Shown here: in pieces, positions 1 through 4,791 of the stretch | Layout: each line of letters opens with the position of its first letter | How positions within the stretch are numbered: position 1 is the stretch's first letter | Assembly: GCA_019634245.1 (NCBI GenBank) | Contig: JAHQVR010000065.1 | Span: forward strand, 1-5,016 | Reading direction: 5' to 3' | DNA length: 5,016 nt | From: Gammaproteobacteria bacterium | Lineage (GTDB): Bacteria; Pseudomonadota; Gammaproteobacteria; Granulosicoccales; Granulosicoccaceae | Notes under the pieces: generated by a model | What the model saw: only the letters and a program-made list of their open reading frames with translations | Told to the model about the DNA's origin: nothing | Databases searched by the model: none | Made by a program: the position numbers and the translations under genes

Positions 1-72
1 GTCAGCTAGGTCAGCTAGGTCAGCTAGGTCAGCTAGGTCAGCTAGGTCAGCTAGGTCAGCTAGGTCAGCTAG
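1..72. repeat. 9-bp tandem repeat, eight perfect copies
   Basis: The unit GTCAGCTAG is repeated eight times without a single mismatch, and the array starts at the window edge, so the true copy number may be higher. Each unit contains AGCT and CTAG; CTAG is a tetranucleotide that is usually scarce in proteobacterial genomes, so eight in 72 bp is striking. Because 9 is a multiple of 3, copy-number change would not shift a reading frame. Two forward frames are open through the array, reading Ser-Ala-Arg or Gln-Leu-Gly repeats, and they close at 101-103 and 123-125; neither tail looks like a known protein. The array is about 190 bp upstream of the ggt start. It could be a variable-number repeat, the end of a longer intergenic array, or a low-complexity contig end. 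Confidence 0.97.
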
Positions 73-265
73 ATTACCACGCAAGAGTTGTTATACGATC
101 TGACCACGCGAATAACCATCCCTAAGGACAGATACCGAGGCTTTATCGACGTGCTCCAAAACATGTCGTGCATCATAATGTCTCAAGTTAACTTACCTAC
201 TTGTGCCTGGCTACCGTCACCCTCTACACTGCCTCCAGGTTCAGGGATCTTTGATGAGGAATACC
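73..265 (+). other. non-coding leader region upstream of ggt
   Basis: I see no convincing gene between the repeat array and ggt. Open frames here start with TTG or GTG, lack ribosome binding sites and give no recognisable protein. A weak promoter-like pair is TTGTGC (201-206) and TACACT (225-230) with an 18-bp spacer, 3 and 4 matches to the sigma-70 boxes. An isolated CATAAT at 174-179 has no partner. A 7-bp stem (147-153 with 162-168, one G-U pair, 8-nt loop) has no T-tract. None of these is strong enough to name a promoter. Confidence 0.4.
256..260 (+). promoter_or_regulatory. ribosome binding site of ggt
   Basis: GAGGA lies 5 bases before the ATG at 266 and 8 bases before the ATG at 269, both workable distances. 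It favours these starts over the upstream in-frame GTG at 203 and ATG at 254. Starts at 266 or 269 also place a short basic n-region directly before the hydrophobic signal-peptide core. Confidence 0.6.
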
Positions 266-1981
266 ATGATGAAAGCACGTTGTCTTTTGTCCTTTTTACT
301 GAGCACTTTCGTTGCATACACCTCAGTTGCTATAGCAGACCGCGAACCCGCTGATGGCACTGTCGTGGGTAACTGGCACATGGTGTCAGCGGCCAATCCG
401 GCGGCATCACAAGCCGGATTGGATGTATTAGAAGCGGGTGGCACTGCGATGGATGCCGCTGTAGCTGTCCAGTTTATGTTGAATCTGGTGGAGCCTGAAT
501 CCTCTGGGATTGGTGGTGGGGCATTTCTGCTTTACTGGGATGCGTCTGAAAAACGGTTGGAAACATACGATGGGCGTGAAAAGGCTCCCATGTCTGCCAC
601 CGGTGAGTACTTTCTAAAGGAGGATGGCTCGCCAATGAAGTGGTCTGAGGCAGTTCCCGGTGGCTTATCAGTAGGAGTGCCAGGGACCCTGATGCTACTT
701 GAGCAAGCTCATGCCGATCACGGTTTAAAACCATGGAAAGCGTTGGTACAACCGACCATTGAACTTGCAGAGTCTGGCTTTACCGTCAGTGAAAAACTGT
801 CAAATTCCATCGCAGCAGCTGCCGAACGTGGCCTGACCACGTTCGATACAACACGAAACTACTTTTACAACGAAGATGGATCAGCCAGAGTTGCGGGAAG
901 CTTGCTAAAAAATCCTGAGTTCGCCCAGACTCTAAAATTAATCGCTGACAGTGGCTCTGAACCGTTTTACAAAGGCAGCATCGCTGAAGGCATTGTGACA
1001 GCGATAAATACAGAGACTAATACGGGTCAAATGACGTTGGATGATCTTGCTGCTTATGAAGTTGTTAAGAGAGATCCGGTCTGTTTCCCTTACCGGGAGT
1101 TCGAAGTTTGTGGCATGGGGCCTCCAACGTCCGGTGGGCTCACTATGGGTCAAATATTGTCGATGTTGTCCCACTACGATCTTCCTGGCATGGGGCCAGG
1201 ACCTGAATCTTGGCATCTGTTTATTGAGGCGGCTAAGCTAGCCTATGCTGATCGTGGTTTGTATATGGCAGACTCAGATTTCGTTGATATGCCCGAAGGT
1301 TTGCTTAACCAAACCTATCTGCAGGGCCGTGCGAAACTGATCGATGCTAATTCAGCGATGGAAAAAGCAGAAGCAGGGGAGCCGCCTTGGGATGAAGCTG
1401 TGCTTCTAGCGCCTGACACACAAGAAGAACGTCCAGGCACATCGCATTTTGTGATTGCTGATAAATACGGGAATCGTGTGTCGATGACCACGACTATCGA
1501 ATCTGGTTTTGGCTCTCGAGTGATGACAGGTGGTTTTTTACTCAACAACGAGTTAACGGATTTTTCATTTGTACCTGTGCGTGACGGAAAGCCTGTGGCT
1601 AACCGTGTAGAAGGTGGAAAACGACCACGCTCTTCAATGTCGCCAACAATGGTATTCAAAAATGACCGGCCCTACTTACTCACGGGTTCACCAGGGGGCT
1701 CTCGCATCATCAATTATGTCACTCAATCAGTGGTGGCAATGCTGGATTGGGGGATGAGCCCACAAACGGCCTTGAACATGGGGCACGTGGTTAACCGAAA
1801 CGGTAAAACCGATCTGGAGGAAGGTACTGAGGCCATCGAAATTAAAGAATCGCTCGAAGTCTTGGGGCATCAGATCAATGTGCGATCCCTTACATCGGGT
1901 TTACACGCTATTAAGCTGGAGTCGGTATGGATGTATGGTGCGGCTGATCCGCGTCGAGAAGGCATAGCTATGGGGCGATAG
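266..1981 (+). CDS. ggt: gamma-glutamyltransferase (glutathione hydrolase), periplasmic
   Basis: This N-terminal-nucleophile hydrolase removes the gamma-glutamyl group from glutathione and related amides and passes it to water or an amino acid, normally in the periplasm after autocleavage into two subunits. With the start at 266 it has 571 residues, close to E. coli Ggt. Residues 1-24 form a signal peptide ending in AIA. The large-subunit motif YDGREKAP contains Arg104, matching the glutamate-binding arginine. TSHF begins with Thr392, the predicted cleavage site and nucleophile, giving a small subunit of about 180 residues. TTTIE (Glu412), LLNNELTDFS (Glu429, Asp432), RSSMSPT (Ser456, Ser457) and GSPGGS (474-479) complete the active site. 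The segment between DFS and KRP is several residues shorter than in E. coli and lacks the lid tyrosine. The gene stands alone; the next gene is convergent. Starts at 254 or 269 are possible. Family assignment is very secure; the physiological substrate is not known. Confidence 0.96.
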   Translation: MMKARCLLSFLLSTFVAYTSVAIADREPADGTVVGNWHMVSAANPAASQAGLDVLEAGGTAMDAAVAVQFMLNLVEPESSGIGGGAFLLYWDASEKRLETYDGREKAPMSATGEYFLKEDGSPMKWSEAVPGGLSVGVPGTLMLLEQAHADHGLKPWKALVQPTIELAESGFTVSEKLSNSIAAAAERGLTTFDTTRNYFYNEDGSARVAGSLLKNPEFAQTLKLIADSGSEPFYKGSIAEGIVTAINTETNTGQMTLDDLAAYEVVKRDPVCFPYREFEVCGMGPPTSGGLTMGQILSMLSHYDLPGMGPGPESWHLFIEAAKLAYADRGLYMADSDFVDMPEGLLNQTYLQGRAKLIDANSAMEKAEAGEPPWDEAVLLAPDTQEERPGTSHFVIADKYGNRVSMTTTIESGFGSRVMTGGFLLNNELTDFSFVPVRDGKPVANRVEGGKRPRSSMSPTMVFKNDRPYLLTGSPGGSRIINYVTQSVVAMLDWGMSPQTALNMGHVVNRNGKTDLEEGTEAIEIKESLEVLGHQINVRSLTSGLHAIKLESVWMYGAADPRREGIAMGR

Positions 1982-2120
1982 ATCGCAAATGCACCAAAGA
2001 TGTTTAGGACAAATGAATTGAACTGATTGGGCTAGGATTTTGTCGGGCGGTATAGGTTTAGCGAAGACAGTGTATTATCACCATAAGAGCTATGCGCAAT
2101 GTCGTAAGACGCCATTTTGC
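1982..2120. other. convergent gap between ggt and the Crp/Fnr pseudogene
   Basis: The 139 bp between the two convergent 3' ends hold no gene I can support. I looked for a shared terminator and found none: TATAGG (2051-2056) can pair with CCTATA (2120-2125), but the 63-nt loop is too large, and CATA/TATG at 2082-2094 gives only four pairs. Termination here is therefore either Rho-dependent or located inside a coding region. Confidence 0.5.
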
Positions 2121-2891
2121 CTATAGTAGTGAGCTCAACAGTTCTGGTTCTGAAATATGAATGTGATTGTTGACTGTCCGAACGGCACCTTGTTTGCGCA
2201 GGCGGGCTAAGGTTGTCGTAACGGTCTGACGGCTTGAGCCAACTAAGTTGGCAATGTCCTGATGTGTTAGCCTTACGCGTGAACAGAGCTCGTTTTGTCT
2301 TCGGGTGGCAGAGCAGGGCATTTCCAGAGAGATAAACGCAAACCGCATTAATAGCCTGGCAACCCGAGTTTCAACATTTTCTGAGGTGAGTCCAACAAGA
2401 ATTTGACCTAAAGCGCGCACTCTTGCCGACAATATTCCTATGGCTTTTAATCCAGCCTCGGGATGAGTGCCTAAGAAGTTCACGAAATCTTGGCGCGGAA
2501 TAGAAAGTATTTGACTATCTTCGTTGGCAATAGCATGCACTTGTCTTCGATTACCACTCCACAGTTCAGCAATTCCAAAGAGTTCTCCGGGAAAGTTAAA
2601 CCATAGAATAGTTTCTTTGCCAGCATTGGAGACTTTAAACAATCACACGCAACCACTCGCATCGATATGAACACGGTCTGAGGCATCTCCTGCCTGAAAC
2701 AGCACATCGCGCGCTTTTACAGTGTCTTGATAGCAGAGGTTGAGTAGATCTTCCTTTTCAGCCGGTAGGAGGCTGGATAAAAAATTTGCGTGGGCGTTAG
2801 ACCAATCCTGAATGCCCTCATCAATGAAGCCAAGTGCCTGATTCGTGCTTTCGAATTCAGTGCACGATGCAACTCCACAGCGAGCGCTCAA
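2121..2891 (-). pseudogene. Crp/Fnr-family transcriptional regulator, broken by an in-frame TGA
   Basis: Read on the minus strand, one frame of 256 codons covers a whole Crp/Fnr-type regulator but has TGA at codon 83 (2643-2645). Before the stop is the start of the cyclic-nucleotide-binding-type barrel (KARDVLFQAGDASDRV, then ASGCV). Directly after it the same barrel continues with LFKVSNAGKETI and FPGELFGIAELWSG, then the dimerisation helix (about codons 150-185) and a Crp-type helix-turn-helix with recognition helix SSRQTVTTTLARLRKQG (about codons 217-233). Relatives usually have a residue such as Arg at the stop position, so CGA to TGA is the simplest explanation. The only in-frame start is TTG at 2889-2891, with no clear ribosome binding site; an ATG at 2918-2920 is in another frame. 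The N-terminal cysteines (codons 5 and 10) do not form the Fnr iron-sulfur pattern. The ligand is unknown. Reinitiation at TTG after the stop could make a fragment with the DNA-binding domain. Confidence 0.85.
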
Positions 2892-2918
2892 CTCAGGTAT
2901 CCAGTTTGGACCGTATTC

Positions 2919-2931
2919 ATACTGTCAGTAT
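2919..2931. promoter_or_regulatory. perfect 6-1-6 palindrome upstream of the regulator
   Basis: ATACTG and CAGTAT are separated by one T, giving a perfect 13-bp dyad about 28 bp before the TTG start of the Crp/Fnr gene on the minus strand. The position fits an autoregulatory operator or a repressor site over the gene's promoter or leader. It does not match the consensus Crp or Fnr site, so the binding protein, if any, is unknown. Confidence 0.35.
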
Positions 2932-2972
2932 TACACGCATTTATTTAGGAAGCTAATTCAGAGTTATCTTTA

Positions 2973-2986
2973 AACCTGGCGAGGTT
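2973..2986. promoter_or_regulatory. 5-4-5 inverted repeat
   Basis: AACCT and AGGTT flank the spacer GGCG in a perfect 14-bp dyad. The spacing equals that of Fnr/Crp-class half-sites, but the bases do not match the TTGAT/ATCAA consensus. It could equally form a small hairpin with a tetraloop in the leader RNA of the minus-strand gene. It may be chance. Confidence 0.22.
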
Positions 2987-2991
2987 CCATC

Positions 2992-3008
2992 GCTATCCTT
3001 TTTATAGC
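2992..3008. repeat. short inverted repeat with T-rich spacer
   Basis: GCTAT (2992-2996) and ATAGC (3004-3008) flank a 7-nt T-rich spacer, and ATCGC occurs on both sides (2989-2993 and 3009-3013), so the block mixes direct and inverted symmetry. There is no T-tract after the stem in either direction that would make it a terminator. I cannot assign a role. Confidence 0.25.
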
Positions 3009-3012
3009 ATCG

Positions 3013-3026
3013 CAATTAAGCAATTG
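3013..3026. promoter_or_regulatory. CAATT-N4-AATTG palindrome
   Basis: A perfect 5-4-5 dyad, CAATT, AAGC, AATTG, also readable as a direct repeat of GCAATT at 8-bp spacing. The half-site spacing is that of Fnr-type operators, but the half-site sequence is different. Its place midway between the divergent genes would allow it to act on both. Low-complexity A/T content makes chance a real alternative. Confidence 0.27.
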
Positions 3027-3063
3027 TTTTATTTAGAAAAATTGACTGAGCAAAGGTATCTGT

Positions 3064-3101
3064 TAGGCGAAAATCTGAGCTGTTGTCATCTAGGCGACAA
3101 T
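3064..3101. repeat. imperfect 11-bp direct repeat
   Basis: TAGGCGAAAAT (3064-3074) and TAGGCGACAAT (3091-3101) differ at one base and are spaced 27 bp start to start. The pair could be two binding sites for one protein, although 27 bp does not place them on the same face of the helix. The second copy overlaps the stem at 3083-3100. Confidence 0.4.
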
Positions 3102-3109
3102 TTTTATTT
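3083..3109 (+). terminator. weak hairpin followed by T-rich tract
   Basis: TTGTC (3083-3087) pairs with GACAA (3096-3100) across an 8-nt loop and is followed by TTTTTATTT on the + strand, the layout of an intrinsic terminator. The stem is only five pairs with two G-C pairs, so it would be weak. If real, it would end a short transcript starting in the intergenic region before it reaches tctC. Confidence 0.22.
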
Positions 3110-3134
3110 AACAACTTGAATAGTATGGACTCGT

Positions 3135-3140
3135 TATAAG
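3135..3140 (+). promoter_or_regulatory. possible -10 box of the tctC operon
   Basis: TATAAG matches four of the six sigma-70 -10 bases and would place the transcription start near 3147, at the edge of the 33-bp inverted repeat. There is no matching -35 box at 16-18 bp; TTGAAT at 3116-3121 is only 13 bp upstream. If this promoter is used it probably needs an activator. Confidence 0.2.
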
Positions 3141-3147
3141 GGAAATT

Positions 3148-3180
3148 TTAGGTGTCATAGTTCACTTTTATGACTCCTAA
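3148..3180. promoter_or_regulatory. 33-bp inverted repeat upstream of tctC
   Basis: Arms TTAGGTGTCATA (3148-3159) and TATGACTCCTAA (3169-3180) are complementary at 11 of 12 positions, with a 9-base spacer. The repeat ends 31 bases before the ribosome binding site of tctC and is the longest dyad I found in the intergenic region. It could be an operator for a dimeric regulator of the transport operon, or, if transcribed, a stem-loop near the 5' end of the mRNA. It has no following T-tract, so it is not an intrinsic terminator. The sequence does not match Crp or Fnr consensus sites. Confidence 0.55.
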
Positions 3181-3210
3181 GTCATTGATAATGAAAATTA
3201 GACTTTTTTT

Positions 3211-3215
3211 GGAGG
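3211..3215 (+). promoter_or_regulatory. ribosome binding site of tctC
   Basis: GGAGG lies 5 bases before the ATG at 3221 and decides the start. Earlier in-frame ATGs at 3170 and 3191 have nothing comparable, and the one at 3170 lies inside the inverted repeat. Confidence 0.8.
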
Positions 3216-3220
3216 CAATC

Positions 3221-4153
3221 ATGAGAAAGATCTTCAGTATAGGTGCGGGCCTGTTACTTGTGGCGCTAGTTCCTTTGGTTAATGCGGCCGATTATCCATC
3301 ACGACCGATCACCTTTCTCACAATGACGCAGCCAGGTGCACAGATAGACAGATTGACCCGAGGCTTAAGCCAACGCATGAGTGAGGCGTTAGGTCAGCCA
3401 ATCAATGTTAAGAATGTAACCGGCTCACACGGAACCGTGATGGCGACTGAGCTCAGTCGAGCCAAACCCGATGGATATGCGATCGGTGTTACATCGCTCA
3501 CCGCGTATACCTATGCACCTCACCACGCCAAACTAACCTACAAAATGGAAGATTTTGATTTTTTAACCTTGGTCGCTTTGAATTCAAGTGGTTTTATCTC
3601 CAAAAGTGATAAACCATGGAACACGCTGAAAGAAGCGTTTGAATACCACAAAGAAAATGACAAAGCGATGGTCGCCATGTTTCATGGCGCCGATGATCGA
3701 GACGCTATAACTCGAATCGCAGAAAAAGAAGGTGTCAAGTTGTCCTTAATTCCTTCCAAGGGCGGACCATCGGTTATCAAGGCAGTCACTGGTGGGCATG
3801 CGGATGTTGGGTATGTGGGTGCGATCCTATATAAGCATGTGGAAGCTGGAACCATTAAATTAATCGCAGCAGCGTTAGGAGACCGCTTACCGCCGATACC
3901 TGATGTTCCGACACTCCGTGAACAAGGTTATGACGAACAAGTTGAGATGATTGTTGCACTAGTTGCACCCAAAGGCATAGACCCTGATGCCAAATCGAAA
4001 CTGTTGGAAGTAGCAAACGAGCTGGCAGCCAGCGACGAAACCCAAGAATTTATTACTGAGAATCTTCTGATGCGTCCCGTGGAGTGGGGAGAAGATCACG
4101 CAGACAGTATGGCAGCGGAACTATTTCAGAAGTTCGGTGAGCAAGCGAAATAG
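3221..4153 (+). CDS. tctC: TTT transporter periplasmic receptor, TctC/Bug family
   Basis: This is the extracytoplasmic solute receptor of a tripartite tricarboxylate transporter. It binds a small, usually carboxylate-bearing, solute in the periplasm and delivers it to the TctA/TctB membrane complex. The 310-residue length is typical. Residues 1-22 are a signal peptide (MRK, hydrophobic core, cleavage probably after VNA). The mature protein opens with the family hallmark DYPSRPITF, followed by the ligand-loop motif PGAQID (38-43, Asp43 conserved), AKPDGYAIG (81-89) and PDVPTLREQGYD (227-238), all characteristic of Bug proteins. The usual glycine-rich PGGxxD loop reads PGAQID here, so ligand contacts may be non-standard. 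The tctB and tctA homologues follow on the same strand, as expected for an operon. Family assignment is secure; the ligand cannot be read from sequence, with known relatives binding citrate, glutamate, aspartate and other acids. Confidence 0.94.
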   Translation: MRKIFSIGAGLLLVALVPLVNAADYPSRPITFLTMTQPGAQIDRLTRGLSQRMSEALGQPINVKNVTGSHGTVMATELSRAKPDGYAIGVTSLTAYTYAPHHAKLTYKMEDFDFLTLVALNSSGFISKSDKPWNTLKEAFEYHKENDKAMVAMFHGADDRDAITRIAEKEGVKLSLIPSKGGPSVIKAVTGGHADVGYVGAILYKHVEAGTIKLIAAALGDRLPPIPDVPTLREQGYDEQVEMIVALVAPKGIDPDAKSKLLEVANELAASDETQEFITENLLMRPVEWGEDHADSMAAELFQKFGEQAK

Positions 4154-4170
4154 CGGATTCGTAAGTGTAG

Positions 4171-4220
4171 GTCGCCATTTTTGGATAGGCAACAATCAGC
4201 CTGTCTATCCGATTGGCGAC
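4171..4220 (+). promoter_or_regulatory. large two-part stem-loop between tctC and tctB
   Basis: An outer 7-bp stem pairs GTCGCCA (4171-4177) with TGGCGAC (4214-4220). Inside it, GGATAGGCA (4183-4191) pairs with TGTCTATCC (4202-4210), nine pairs including one G-U, with a 10-nt loop. The two stems are joined by a small internal loop. There is no T-tract after it, so it is not a standard terminator. The position directly after the receptor gene fits an mRNA-stabilising or partly terminating element that lets the receptor be made in excess over the membrane subunits, as known for the malE-malF intergenic structure; this role is inferred by analogy. Confidence 0.65.
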
Positions 4221-4235
4221 TCGCTTTATGAAGTC

Positions 4236-4240
4236 AAGGT
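4236..4240 (+). promoter_or_regulatory. ribosome binding site of tctB
   Basis: AAGGT ends 6 bases before the TTG at 4247 and supports this non-ATG start. The ATG at 4228 cannot be used: it reads Met-Lys-Ser-Arg and then stops at 4240-4242. The site lies 16 bases after the large stem-loop, so structure and ribosome access could influence each other. Confidence 0.5.
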
Positions 4241-4246
4241 AAGCTG

Positions 4247-4762
4247 TTGAGAAGAATAATAAGAGATACCTTAGGGTATGGCGTACTGGTTTTGTTTTGC
4301 CTTTGGTTGCTGCTATGGGCAATTCCGATTTACACCCCTGAATATCCAGGCTATGGTGCTCCGCCTGCGTTGGTGCCAAATGTGGCCGTTTGGGTCATGT
4401 TGGTGATGGCTTGTGTGGCATTGCTTCGAAATGTAATTGCTCTGTATCTCGGAAAATCGATTCCGGTTGCTGAGCGTGAATTTCCCGAAGAAAGTTCCGA
4501 AACCAGCGGTTTTACTCAAGTGGGCCGAGTAAATTTAATTCACTTGGGCCGGATAATGATTCCATGTGTTCTGTTGTTAGCGACGATAGATCATATCGGG
4601 TACATACCCGCAGCCTTTCTTTTCTTGATAATTCTTCAATTTTTAATCGGCAGTCGTCGATGGCTTCAATCTGTCATTGTCTCCATTGCATTGGTGGCTA
4701 CGCTGTACGTCATTATGCGATACGGGTTTGGAGTACCAGTTCCCGGTCCGCAGCTTTTCTAA
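4247..4762 (+). CDS. tctB: TTT transporter small membrane subunit, TctB family
   Basis: This is the small inner-membrane subunit of the tripartite tricarboxylate transporter, poorly conserved and best recognised by position and topology. The 171 residues include hydrophobic segments at about 10-29, 43-68, 103-134 (long enough for two helices around a central HIGYIPA) and 142-158, consistent with the usual four to five helices. A charged loop (about 69-100, EREFPEESSE) separates the two halves. The C-terminal FGVPVPGPQLF matches the typical TctB ending, Phe-Gly-Val-Pro followed by a short Pro/Gly/Leu tail. The start is TTG with an AAGGT ribosome binding site. It follows tctC after 93 bp containing a stem-loop and precedes tctA by 29 bp. 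The weak start codon and upstream structure suggest lower expression than tctC, an inference. TctB assignment rests on context plus these features. Confidence 0.88.
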   Translation: MRRIIRDTLGYGVLVLFCLWLLLWAIPIYTPEYPGYGAPPALVPNVAVWVMLVMACVALLRNVIALYLGKSIPVAEREFPEESSETSGFTQVGRVNLIHLGRIMIPCVLLLATIDHIGYIPAAFLFLIILQFLIGSRRWLQSVIVSIALVATLYVIMRYGFGVPVPGPQLF

Positions 4763-4785
4763 TGAATCAACCGCGGGCTCACTAA
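4762..4785 (+). other. seven-codon mini-ORF bridging tctB and tctA
   Basis: The tctB stop TAA shares its last A with an ATG, starting a short frame MNQPRAH that ends with TAA at 4783-4785, six bases before the tctA ATG. It has no Shine-Dalgarno sequence of its own. It could let terminating tctB ribosomes restart and carry them to tctA by a second stop-restart step. It could also be chance; no peptide function is implied. Confidence 0.3.
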
Positions 4786-4791
4786 CCAACC

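Larger units (their letters stand above)
2892..3220. other. divergent AT-rich control region between the regulator and the TTT operon
   Basis: This 329-bp stretch holds no gene that I can support. It separates two genes transcribed away from each other, a classic arrangement for a regulator and its target. It contains several dyad symmetries, listed separately: 2919-2931, 2973-2986, 2992-3008, 3013-3026, 3083-3100 and 3148-3180. AT-rich DNA gives short palindromes by chance, so only the longest ones deserve weight. In-frame ATGs at 3170 and 3191 precede the chosen tctC start but have no good ribosome binding site and would put a poor leader ahead of the signal peptide. Confidence 0.6.

Noticed and set aside
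1..72. CRISPR array
   Set aside because: The units are 9 bp with no spacers between them, and there are no cas genes.
1..125. Gln-Leu-Gly repeat reading frame entering from the left edge and ending at 123-125
   Set aside because: It is open only because the repeat unit is free of stops in this frame; the 18-residue tail is not recognisable and there is no view of an upstream gene.
203..265. Longer ggt N-terminus from GTG 203
   Set aside because: The extra residues would precede the signal peptide without any ribosome binding site; GAGGA at 256-260 points to 266 or 269.
88..354. Open frame starting at TTG 88 through the ggt 5' end
   Set aside because: It overlaps the ggt signal peptide in another frame, has no ribosome binding site and gives no recognisable protein.
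2121..2642. The C-terminal half of the regulator as an independent gene starting at TTG 2640-2642
   Set aside because: It begins directly after the TGA in mid-domain, in the same frame as the upstream half; reinitiation is possible, but it is not a normal gene.
2643..2645. TGA as a selenocysteine codon
   Set aside because: The family does not use a catalytic Cys or Sec at this position, the downstream 40 nt do not form a convincing bacterial SECIS hairpin, and a CGA-to-TGA change is simpler.
3045..3056. TTGACTGAGCAA as an Fnr site
   Set aside because: The spacing between TTG and CAA is 6 instead of 8 and the inner bases do not match.
3170..3220. tctC start at ATG 3170
   Set aside because: It would add 17 residues before the signal peptide and lies in the inverted repeat; GGAGG fits the ATG at 3221.
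4053..4379. Minus-strand open frame across the tctC end and tctB start
   Set aside because: It is antisense to two well-supported genes and spans the intergenic stem-loop; no motif is recognisable.
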